From Pelagibacteraceae bacterium AG-430-E20 (GTDB taxonomy: Bacteria > Pseudomonadota > Alphaproteobacteria > Pelagibacterales > Pelagibacteraceae): a DNA stretch of 64,000 bases. Positions within the stretch are counted from its first letter, which is position 1. Every line of letters begins with the position of its first letter. Positions 57,048 to 64,000 of this stretch are shown piece after piece. The position numbers and the translations under genes were made by a program. Under the pieces are notes generated by a model. That model saw only the letters and a program-made list of their open reading frames with translations. It was not told the DNA's origin and did not search any database. The stretch spans positions 62,001 to 126,000 of the forward strand of contig QCOF01000002.1 of NCBI GenBank assembly GCA_003209915.1. The letters run 5' to 3'.

Positions 57048-58166
57048 CTAATTTTTGATAGCTTCTCCAGGCTCTACAAAACTATACCCAAAAACATCGG
57101 CAACAGCTTTATAGGTTACATGACCTTTGTGAACATTTAGTCCTGCTAAAAAATGTTTGTCTTCGCCTAAGGCTTTTTGATAACCTTTATTTGCAAGTTT
57201 TACTAAAAATGGAAGTGTAGCATTATTTAAGGCTAATGTTGATGTTCTTGGTACACCCCCTGGCATATTTGCTACACAATAATGTACAACATCATCAACT
57301 ATATAAGTTGGATCTCCGTGGGTAGTTGGTTTACTTGTTTCAACGCATCCCCCCTGATCTATAGCAACATCAACAATTACAGATCCACGTTTCATAAATT
57401 TTAACATTTCTTTCGTCACTAATTTTGGTGCCTCAGCTCCTGGAATTAAGACACCCCCAACTAAAAGATCAGCCTCAGATAACAATTTAGTTAAATCAAT
57501 TTTATCACTTTGTTCTGGAATAATTTTATCACCAAACATTTCTGTTAGTTGTTTTAATCTATCCTCTGATTTATCAACAATATGAACTTTTGCCTGCATT
57601 CCAGTTGCAATAACCGCTGCATTTTCTCCAACCACACCTCCACCTAAAATAACAACAGTTGCACCATTTACACCAGGTGCTCCTCCTAATAAAAGTCCTC
57701 TTCCATTTTGATTTTTCTCAAGACAATGTGCTCCAGCTTGTACAGACATACGCCCTGCAACCGCACTCATAGGAGCAAGTAAAGGTAATCTTCCATTATT
57801 GTCAGTTACAGTTTCATAAGCGATATTAATACTTTTTGATTTAATCAACCCTTCAGTTAATTCTTTGGCTGCAGCTAGATGTAAATATGTATAAACAATT
57901 TGATTTTCTCTAATCATTTCTACTTCAGTTTTTTGAGGCTCTTTAACTTTAACAATTATATCAGCATCATCAAAAATATCTTCAGCAGTGCTAGCAATTT
58001 TTGCACCAGCTTTTATATATTGTTCATTTTCAAAGCCAGCTTCAAAACCCCCGTTGTTTTCAACAACAACTTCATGACCTTCGGAAACTAAAGTCTTAAC
58101 ACTTTCAGGGGTTAGACCAATTCTATTCTCTTGAGGTTTTATCTCTTTAGGTACGCCTATCTTCAT
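57048..58166 (-). CDS. ald: alanine dehydrogenase
   Basis: NAD-dependent interconversion of L-alanine with pyruvate and ammonia. The 372-residue sequence starts KIGVPKEIKPQENRIGLTP; catalytic Lys75 (VKVKEP) and His96 (TYLHLA) are present, and the NAD loop is ILGGGVVGENAA. It follows the class III aminotransferase gene by 29 nt; such pairs recycle pyruvate as amino acceptor and release ammonia. Confidence 0.96.
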   Translation of the reverse strand: MKIGVPKEIKPQENRIGLTPESVKTLVSEGHEVVVENNGGFEAGFENEQYIKAGAKIASTAEDIFDDADIIVKVKEPQKTEVEMIRENQIVYTYLHLAAAKELTEGLIKSKSINIAYETVTDNNGRLPLLAPMSAVAGRMSVQAGAHCLEKNQNGRGLLLGGAPGVNGATVVILGGGVVGENAAVIATGMQAKVHIVDKSEDRLKQLTEMFGDKIIPEQSDKIDLTKLLSEADLLVGGVLIPGAEAPKLVTKEMLKFMKRGSVIVDVAIDQGGCVETSKPTTHGDPTYIVDDVVHYCVANMPGGVPRTSTLALNNATLPFLVKLANKGYQKALGEDKHFLAGLNVHKGHVTYKAVADVFGYSFVEPGEAIKN

Positions 58167-58195
58167 AAGCTTTCTTTTCTTAAAGTTAAAATTAA

Positions 58196-59542
58196 CTAAT
58201 TTTTTTGGTTTTTTTGATAATTAGTTATACCAGTTCTAAGTTTGTCGATAATTTCATCTATATGTTTTTCTTCACATATAAATTGTGGAGCTATAATTAG
58301 ACAGTCTCCAGTAGCTTTGAAATTAACTCCTGCTTCATAACAAGCTTTGAAAGTTTCATAACCTGCTTTTCCTGGCTTAGTGTTCAATTTCATATCTATT
58401 CCTCCCATCATTCCATATCCTCTAATATTATCTACAGCTTCTAAATCTTGAAGTGAGAATAAACCTTTTTGGAAATAAGGAGCTAAGTTTTTTGCTCTTT
58501 CAAAAATATCTTCTTTTTCAAAAATATCTTGAACTGCTAAAGCTGCAGCTACAGCAACTGGTATTCCTGAGTAAGTATAACCATGAAATAATTCGACAGA
58601 ACCCATTGGAGATGCATCCATCACTGCATCATAAATTTCATCTTTACATGCAACAACACCCATAGGCACTACACCATTGGTTGTTGCTTTAGCCATTGTC
58701 ATAATATCTGGTGTTACCCCAAACTCCTGACTAGCAAATACAGATCCAGTTCTACCCCATCCTGTAATCACTTCATCAAAAATTAAAAGTATTCCGTGTT
58801 TATCACATGTGTCTCTTAATTTTTGTAAATAACCTTTTGGTGGCACTAAAGTTCCAGTTGATCCAGCAATCGGTTCAACAATACATGCTGCAATATTCTC
58901 AGGTCCAAAGTTAGTTGCTATTCTTTCTAAATCATCAGCTAAGTCTGCACCAGTCTCTGGTTGGCCACTTACAAATTTATGTTCTGGTAAGTGCGTGTGT
59001 CTCATGTGTTGAACACCTGGCATTAGAATACTTGCAAAAGTTTTAACATTGTTGATCATCCCTCCAACAGAAACACAACCAATATTCATTCCATGATATC
59101 CACGTTCACGACCTACAAATCTAAATCTGTGAGCATTTCCTTTTGCTCTATGATAAGCGACTGCAATTTTAATTGCTGTCTCTACAGCAGTTGAACCACA
59201 TATAGTGTAGAACATTTTATTTAAATCTGCTGGAGTGTGTTTGGAAATTCTTGTAGCTAATTCAAACGATCCACCGAAACCTTGCTGAAAAGGTTGAGCA
59301 TAATCTAAAGTTTCTAATTGTTTAGTTACAGCTTCAGTAATTTCTTTTCTTCCATGCCCTAAAGGATTGCAAAATAATCCAGAACTTGCATCAATTTGAG
59401 TTTTGCCGTGATGAGTTTTTAAATAAACTCCTTTAGCTTCTGTAATTAATCTTGGGTTTGCCTTAAAATCTTTATTGGATGTAAATGGCATCCAATGTTC
59501 ATTTAAAGAATTTGGTACCGAAGTTCTGTTTTCTGAGCTCAT
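58196..59542 (-). CDS. class III omega-amino acid:pyruvate aminotransferase
   Basis: PLP enzyme of 448 residues. It shares EHWMPFTSN near the start, GHGRKEI, the PLP-contact GSTAVETAIKIA, VGRERGYHG, DEVITGWGRTG and the PLP-binding Lys in MTMAKATTNG with beta-alanine:pyruvate aminotransferases. Taurine:pyruvate aminotransferase is an alternative, supported by the adjacent taurine-type importer. The product alanine can be recycled by the Ald encoded next. The sequence does not decide between beta-alanine, taurine and GABA-like donors. Confidence 0.87.
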   Translation of the reverse strand: MSSENRTSVPNSLNEHWMPFTSNKDFKANPRLITEAKGVYLKTHHGKTQIDASSGLFCNPLGHGRKEITEAVTKQLETLDYAQPFQQGFGGSFELATRISKHTPADLNKMFYTICGSTAVETAIKIAVAYHRAKGNAHRFRFVGRERGYHGMNIGCVSVGGMINNVKTFASILMPGVQHMRHTHLPEHKFVSGQPETGADLADDLERIATNFGPENIAACIVEPIAGSTGTLVPPKGYLQKLRDTCDKHGILLIFDEVITGWGRTGSVFASQEFGVTPDIMTMAKATTNGVVPMGVVACKDEIYDAVMDASPMGSVELFHGYTYSGIPVAVAAALAVQDIFEKEDIFERAKNLAPYFQKGLFSLQDLEAVDNIRGYGMMGGIDMKLNTKPGKAGYETFKACYEAGVNFKATGDCLIIAPQFICEEKHIDEIIDKLRTGITNYQKNQKN

Positions 59543-59605
59543 AATTTTTAATATTTAGTTATAACGAAATATGTAGACTAAAATGTTTTGTTTACTACAT
59601 TTATT

Positions 59606-59653
59606 TTGACCTACATTGGACAACATTAATATACAACTTTAAATTGTACAATT
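59606..59653. promoter_or_regulatory. candidate operator region, aminotransferase-tauA gap
   Basis: In the 211-nt divergent gap lie TTGACCTACATTGGACAA (59606-59623, half-sites TTGwCC facing each other over 6 nt) and a 12-bp palindrome AATTGTACAATT (59642-59653). They could bind a regulator acting on both directions. The rest of the gap shows no clear motif besides AGGGG before tauA. Confidence 0.3.
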
Positions 59654-59753
59654 GATTTATTTGCACACCAGCTTTTCGTCATAAAGTGTTTTACTTCTAT
59701 CTAAAATTGAATTTAAATATGTCCAATTTAATTAATTAAACATAGGGGAATAA

Positions 59754-60695
59754 ATGAAAAAATTATTAACTTTTATTCTAGGATCTATACTTGCGCTTAA
59801 CCTATCAATTTCAGTTGCAAATTCAGCTGCAAAAGAAGTTAGAGTTGCATATTTCCTAGAATGGCCAAGTCCTAACCTAGAGGACATGCAAAAGAAAAAC
59901 TTTGCAAAAGCTCTTGGAGTACCAGTTAAATGGACAAACTTCACAAACGGTGGAGCGATGACTGATGCAATGTTAGCGGGAGATATTGATATTTCTTACT
60001 CACAAGGTTTAGTACCTTTTATCAATGCTGTGAAATCTAAAGCACCTCTTAAGCTGGTAGATATTGCTATGGAATACGGTATGGGTGGAACAACTTGTGT
60101 TACATCTAATGCTTCTGGAATTACAAAAGCAAATGGTTCAGAACTAGAAGGTAAAAAAGTTGCTGTACCTCTTGGAACAATGGCTGAATATGTTTTCGAT
60201 GAAAGTATGAAAGTTGTTGGAGCTGATAGAAGTAAAATGGATATAATCCAAATGGATCCTGAAGAAGGAGCTGCTGCATTAGTTAGTGGTGATGTTGTAA
60301 TGGCATGTTTATTTGGTGGTAACTCTATCAAGGCTGCTGTTGCTGTTGGATCAAGATTACTAACAGTTCAGGAAGCTAGAGATGCAGGTATTTTAGGAAT
60401 AGATATTACTTCTGTAACAGATAAGTTTATGAAGGAAAATCCAGGAATGCTAAGAACTTTTATTGAAGTAACTCACGAAGCAAACGATAGATATAGAGCT
60501 GGTAAAAGCGATATGAATTCTATGTCAAAAGCTTCTGAAATGAAAGTTGCTGATATGAAAGAGACTTTAGATGGATTTAAATTTTTAACTCCATCAGAAA
60601 CTAAGCAATCTATGGAAAGCGGTAATCTTGATGGTTTCCTAAAAGGAATGGGAACACCGGATGGAGCTGTAGATACAAGTTTCCTACCTTTATAA
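59754..60695 (+). CDS. tauA: taurine-type ABC transporter binding protein
   Basis: A 313-residue periplasmic binding protein of the SsuA/TauA/NMT1 group. A signal peptide covers about 1-25. The mature region has EVRVAYFLEWPSPN, an AMLAGDIDISYSQGLVPF segment and KVAVPLGTMAEYV, as expected for the sulfonate/taurine-like receptors. The true ligand may be taurine or another small zwitterion. AGGGG lies 8 nt upstream. A terminator-like hairpin follows before tauB. Confidence 0.88.
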   Translation: MKKLLTFILGSILALNLSISVANSAAKEVRVAYFLEWPSPNLEDMQKKNFAKALGVPVKWTNFTNGGAMTDAMLAGDIDISYSQGLVPFINAVKSKAPLKLVDIAMEYGMGGTTCVTSNASGITKANGSELEGKKVAVPLGTMAEYVFDESMKVVGADRSKMDIIQMDPEEGAAALVSGDVVMACLFGGNSIKAAVAVGSRLLTVQEARDAGILGIDITSVTDKFMKENPGMLRTFIEVTHEANDRYRAGKSDMNSMSKASEMKVADMKETLDGFKFLTPSETKQSMESGNLDGFLKGMGTPDGAVDTSFLPL

Positions 60696-60717
60696 TTTTT
60701 AAAGGTTTAAAATTTAA

Positions 60718-60755
60718 ATAGGCGCCAATTATAATGATTGGTGCCTATTTTTTTT
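60718..60755 (+). terminator. hairpin terminator between tauA and tauB
   Basis: A 12-bp stem, ATAGGCGCCAAT (60718-60729) with ATTGGTGCCTAT (60737-60748), one G-U pair, 7-nt loop, then eight T. Placed after the binding-protein gene, it should reduce read-through into tauBC. Confidence 0.85.
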
Positions 60756-60781
60756 ATAAAATTTCTAATATAAGGTAGTGA

Positions 60782-61579
60782 ATGAGTGATCTTATCTCTG
60801 AAAATCTAAATATGATTTTTAAAACTCCAAAAGGAGAAACTGTTCACGCATTAAAAGATGTTAGTTTCACTCTTAAAAAGGGAGAACTACTTACCGTTCT
60901 TGGTCCTTCTGGTTGTGGAAAAACAACTTTATTAAATATTACTGCTGGATTTTTAAGACCTACCTCTGGGACAATAACTTTAAATGATAAAGAAATTGAT
61001 GGTCCAGGTGTTGAAAGAGGAATGGTATTTCAACAAGGTGCTTTGTTTGAATGGTTAACTGTTGCTGAAAACGTAAACTTTGGTTTACGGATGAAAAAAG
61101 AAAATACAAAATTAACTGAAGAAAAAGTCGAAGAGTGGCTGGACATTGTTGGTCTCAAAGGTTTTGGTAATACACCTACCTACCAATTATCTGGAGGGAT
61201 GCAACAGAGAGTGGCGCTCGCAAGATGTCTTATTAATGATCCTGATTTAATTCTAATGGATGAACCATTAGGCGCATTAGATGCACTAACTAGAGAGAAA
61301 ATGCAGTCTTTAGTATTAAAAATTTGGAAAGAAACTGGAAAAACGATCATTTTAATTACTCACTCTGTGGAAGAAGCATTATTACTTGGAGAACGATTAT
61401 ATGTAATGGCGCCAAGACCAGGGAGGATACATAAAGAATACAATCTTCCATTCGCAGAAATGGGTCTTAAAGAAGATTTAAGAGAAATTAAAAAGAATAA
61501 AGAATTTTCATCAAAGAGAGAAGAAATTTTGTCCATGATCTGGAACATGGAAGAAGAAATAATGGGTAAAGAAAATTAA
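60782..61579 (+). CDS. tauB: taurine-type ABC transporter ATPase
   Basis: A 265-residue ABC ATPase: Walker A GPSGCGKTT (41-49), signature LSGGMQQRVALARC, Walker B LILMDEP with D-loop GALD, and switch His in ITHSVEEA. It belongs to the SsuB/TauB group. It shares a base with the tauC start (TAATG). Confidence 0.93.
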   Translation: MSDLISENLNMIFKTPKGETVHALKDVSFTLKKGELLTVLGPSGCGKTTLLNITAGFLRPTSGTITLNDKEIDGPGVERGMVFQQGALFEWLTVAENVNFGLRMKKENTKLTEEKVEEWLDIVGLKGFGNTPTYQLSGGMQQRVALARCLINDPDLILMDEPLGALDALTREKMQSLVLKIWKETGKTIILITHSVEEALLLGERLYVMAPRPGRIHKEYNLPFAEMGLKEDLREIKKNKEFSSKREEILSMIWNMEEEIMGKEN

Positions 61580-63504
61580 TGTTTATTCAAATAGTAACTT
61601 TATTAATATTTGTCGCGATTATTGGAAGTATTCTTTACGGTCGAAGATTAATTAGAACAGAAAAAGTAGATGCCGTATTTGGAAATCCTGAAAGAGCAAA
61701 AGGTGGTACGCACTGGGTTATTGTTGGAAGTGCTGCAATACTTTTGGTTTGGCTATATTACTCTTGGGATATTGCAAAAGGTTTTTATCCAAAATCAGCA
61801 AATGAGTTATGTCAAGTTGCAAAAGTAAACGACTCTTTATTGGGGTTGAAATATCAATTTCCAATTGAAGAGAGAGAATTTAAGAGCACCTCTATAATTA
61901 AAATTGAAAACAAAAATCTTCAAAAAATTACTAAAGAAATTCAAAATTCTCCAGACTTAAATAGTCAGCAAAAAACTATTTTGGTTAGCTACATTAATAA
62001 AACTATTCAATTAATACCTTTGTTAACTAATGAAGATCTAATTGAGAGAGACACTAAAGCCAAAATTAATGAAATGACTGAAGAGATAAAACTCTTAACT
62101 TCAAATTTCAAACAAAAAGATTATCCATTTGAAACTCAAGAGCAAAAAAATGAAAGACAAAAAGCTATATCTGAACAAGGAGGATGGGGAATAATAAAAG
62201 TTCAATCTGGAACTGGATCTATAGAAAATACCATAGAAATTCCTGTGGTTCCTGAGACAAACAAAGGTCTTAAATTTCATGTTGCAGCTGAAGAGCTAAA
62301 AGTCATTAGTGATAAATTTTTTAAATTAAGAAATCACAATCCTCAGTTCAAAACTTCAATTAAACAATTAAAAGATGAAATTAAAACCTACAGGAAAAGT
62401 TTAAATGATAACGAAGAAATAGCATCAGACTATGCAAAAAATATTGTTAAGATTGCAAGACGTATCGAGTTTGCAAGTATTTACCCTCCTAATGCTCTTG
62501 ATGAGATGCAAAGAGCAATTATTGATTTTGATAATATACAAAAATCAGAACAAGGTGGATTGAGATTAATTGATATTCTCCTATTTCCAGCAGGAACAAT
62601 AGTTGCCAGTGGACCAAGTTGTTCAGAGCAAGGTTCAGGAAGATGGTTACCAAAACCGTCTGATACTTTAAATAAATTTATCCTAATGTCTAAACCAAGT
62701 GTTGGTTATAAAAATATTCCACTGCTTTGGATAGAAATGATTGATGTTTCATCAATAGTTGGTTTTATTTTACCTGATTGGATAGCTGATATTTTGCCAG
62801 GCGATTATCCTGTTCATACCAAAGACGGAATTGTTAAAGAAAACTTTAAGGGAAATGTTTTAAAAGTTGTTACTGGTGACTTTAAATTATTCAAAATTCC
62901 TGTACCCTACGGGCATATTTGGGACTCTTTTTTAAGGGTATTTTTAGGGTTAGTTTTTGGAATTCTAATTGGTGTTCCTTTAGGCTTATTTATGGGGCTA
63001 AATAGATTTGCAAAAGGATTTTTTGATCCATTAATAGAATTGTATAGACCAGTGCCGCCTCTTGCTTGGGCCCCTCTTATTATATCAGTTTTAGGAATTG
63101 ATAACACGGGAAAAGTATTTTTATTATTTATGGTCTCTTTATCTATTATGATCATTTCTGCAAGAGCTGGTGCTTCAGGAACTCAGCTTTCAAAAATCCA
63201 TGCAGCTCACTCATTAGGCGCATCAAAGAGACAAATTTTAAGATATGTAATTTTTCCAAACTCACTCCCAGAAATTTTAACTGGAATAAGGGTTGCTGTT
63301 GGAATGTGTTGGGGAACATTGGTTGCTGCTGAATTTTTAGCTGGAACTACTGGTATTGGATTTGTAGAAAATGTTGCCAAAAAATACTTCCAATACGAAG
63401 TAATTTGGATAACTATTTTTATCATGGGAATGCTTGGATTATTATTTGATATCACTTTAAGAAAAGTTATCGATAAAACTATTCCATGGCGTGGAAAAGG
63501 TTAA
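61579..63504 (+). CDS. tauC: taurine-type ABC permease with large N-terminal extension
   Basis: A 641-residue protein; TauC/SsuC permeases normally have 250-280. The canonical permease is only residues about 440-641 (IWDSFLRVFLGLVFGILIG, YRPVPPLAWAPL and the EAA-type loop AAHSLGASKRQILRYVIFP). In front are two membrane helices (about 4-20 and 47-64) and a long, charged, mainly helical region (about 65-340) that should lie outside the membrane, followed by further hydrophobic stretches (about 340-420). No stop or internal start suggests two genes. The extension resembles nothing I know; it could be a built-in periplasmic helper or receptor domain. Confidence 0.88.
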   Translation: MFIQIVTLLIFVAIIGSILYGRRLIRTEKVDAVFGNPERAKGGTHWVIVGSAAILLVWLYYSWDIAKGFYPKSANELCQVAKVNDSLLGLKYQFPIEEREFKSTSIIKIENKNLQKITKEIQNSPDLNSQQKTILVSYINKTIQLIPLLTNEDLIERDTKAKINEMTEEIKLLTSNFKQKDYPFETQEQKNERQKAISEQGGWGIIKVQSGTGSIENTIEIPVVPETNKGLKFHVAAEELKVISDKFFKLRNHNPQFKTSIKQLKDEIKTYRKSLNDNEEIASDYAKNIVKIARRIEFASIYPPNALDEMQRAIIDFDNIQKSEQGGLRLIDILLFPAGTIVASGPSCSEQGSGRWLPKPSDTLNKFILMSKPSVGYKNIPLLWIEMIDVSSIVGFILPDWIADILPGDYPVHTKDGIVKENFKGNVLKVVTGDFKLFKIPVPYGHIWDSFLRVFLGLVFGILIGVPLGLFMGLNRFAKGFFDPLIELYRPVPPLAWAPLIISVLGIDNTGKVFLLFMVSLSIMIISARAGASGTQLSKIHAAHSLGASKRQILRYVIFPNSLPEILTGIRVAVGMCWGTLVAAEFLAGTTGIGFVENVAKKYFQYEVIWITIFIMGMLGLLFDITLRKVIDKTIPWRGKG

Positions 63505-63505
63505 A

Positions 63506-64000
63506 GTGAAAACCTTAATCTTAAAAAAACAAGTCATTAAAATATTTCAAAAATTTGGATTAAGTAAAGATCATGCAACAATCTCAGCAAATGCATTAAT
63601 TAATGCTGAATTGGTTGGTGCCTATGGACATGGATTATCTAGACTTAAAATGTATTGTGATAGAATTTCAAAGAAAGTAATTAATCCTAAACCAAAAATT
63701 AAAATAAAAAAAATTTCCCAATCTGCGTCTCATATCAATGCGAATAACAGTATAGGTTTTGTAGCTGCTGATCTTGGAATAAAGACTGCTATCAAACATG
63801 CACAAAAAACTGGTATTGGAATGGTTGCCATTAAAGGGAGTGGGCACTATGGGTTATCAGGTTATTACGCTGAGCAAGCGGTTAAAAAAAATTTGATCAC
63901 TATGATTTACACTAACGCCCCTCCTGCAGTTGCACCCCACGGTGCTTTAAAAAGTTTATTTGGTACAAATCCCATATGTTTTGGAACACCTAGTGGTTCA
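63506..64000 (+). CDS. Ldh2-family (malate/lactate-type) dehydrogenase, N-terminal part
   Basis: A frame from GTG 63506, 1 nt after the tauC stop, stays open to the window edge (165 codons). It matches the Ldh_2 family of NAD(P)-dependent 2-hydroxyacid dehydrogenases: VGAYGHGLSRL near residue 40, the catalytic His in IKGSGHYGLSGYYA and GTNPICFGTP at the end. The family includes malate, ureidoglycolate, delta-piperideine carboxylate and sulfolactate dehydrogenases. Directly after a taurine-type importer, a sulfolactate-type or imine-reducing role is conceivable but unproven. Confidence 0.82.
   Translation, partial: MKTLILKKQVIKIFQKFGLSKDHATISANALINAELVGAYGHGLSRLKMYCDRISKKVINPKPKIKIKKISQSASHINANNSIGFVAADLGIKTAIKHAQKTGIGMVAIKGSGHYGLSGYYAEQAVKKNLITMIYTNAPPAVAPHGALKSLFGTNPICFGTPSGS

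Noticed and set aside
59996-60331. 111-codon antisense frame inside tauA
   Set aside because: Mirrors a conserved binding protein; no motif or ribosome site supports it.
1-64000. CRISPR arrays, insertion sequences, phage genes, rRNA operon
   Set aside because: No spaced direct repeats, transposase or integrase motifs, phage structural genes or rRNA sequence were seen.

Overview
The window looks like a piece of a SAR11-type (Pelagibacterales) marine alphaproteobacterial chromosome. The DNA is very AT-rich and the proteins are rich in Lys, Ile and Asn. Genes are packed with 1-4 nt overlaps (TAATG, ATGA), and there are no insertion sequences, phage genes, CRISPR arrays or rRNA. The gene set fits this group: TRAP, tripartite-tricarboxylate and taurine-type transporters, a dimethylglycine/sarcosine dehydrogenase, a methylcitrate pair and a compact purine operon. 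The assignment is inferred from gene content and composition, not from a database search.

Layout. 1-3246: end of a GH63-like glycosidase, then a leftward set (SAF-domain oxidoreductase broken by a homopolymer frameshift, gamma-glutamylcyclotransferase-like protein, CinA-type protein). 3267-10495: rightward run sfsA-map-purB-purC-purS-purQ-purL-bolA-grxD. 10496-20358: leftward housekeeping block (rpsD, trmJ, DUF1989, cimA, cysS, nadE, class II DAHP synthase, glmS, stand-alone GlmU acetyltransferase domain). 20427-23174: gph, prpB, prpC. 23186-26145: nrdA-nrdB, with a probable NrdR box pair upstream. 26325-35404: phosphomannomutase/phosphoglucomutase, DUF2061, malonyl-CoA decarboxylase, TauE/SafE, dusA, a dctPQM TRAP operon and a CoA-transferase. 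35408-43972: rpoZ, MFS, hydroxyisobutyrate-dehydrogenase family, PNPOx-like, GYD, DUF779 + aldehyde dehydrogenase, a cis-CaaD-like tautomerase, gamma-carbonic anhydrase, thioredoxin-like protein and a glycosyltransferase. 43969-48341: tricarboxylate transporter (TctA-TctB fusion, TctC) divergent from a frameshifted PrpF-like isomerase. 48347-54571: heptosyltransferase-like GT9, DUF6165, a basic-amino-acid-type ABC importer without ATPase, SpeD-SpeE fusion, MTA nucleosidase-like protein, apt and tRNA-Met. 54601-64000: dimethylglycine dehydrogenase family, ald, class III aminotransferase, tauABC with a greatly enlarged TauC, and the start of an Ldh2-family dehydrogenase.

How the genes work together. 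purBCSQL covers consecutive late purine steps. SpeD-SpeE makes spermidine and releases MTA, the neighbouring nucleosidase would yield adenine, and Apt recycles it to AMP. Aminotransferase plus alanine dehydrogenase can move amino groups from an omega-amino acid to ammonia while regenerating pyruvate, next to a taurine-type importer. The tautomerase and aldehyde dehydrogenase may form a short route from C3 unsaturated acids to acetate (inference).

Most notable: a cis-3-chloroacrylate dehalogenase homologue with all six catalytic residues; a TauC with about 440 extra N-terminal residues; hairpins directly after all four solute-binding-protein genes; an in-frame Lys-rich leader on the aldehyde dehydrogenase; a SpeD-SpeE fusion; a GlmU lacking its uridylyltransferase half; and two +1 frameshifts, both in homopolymers.
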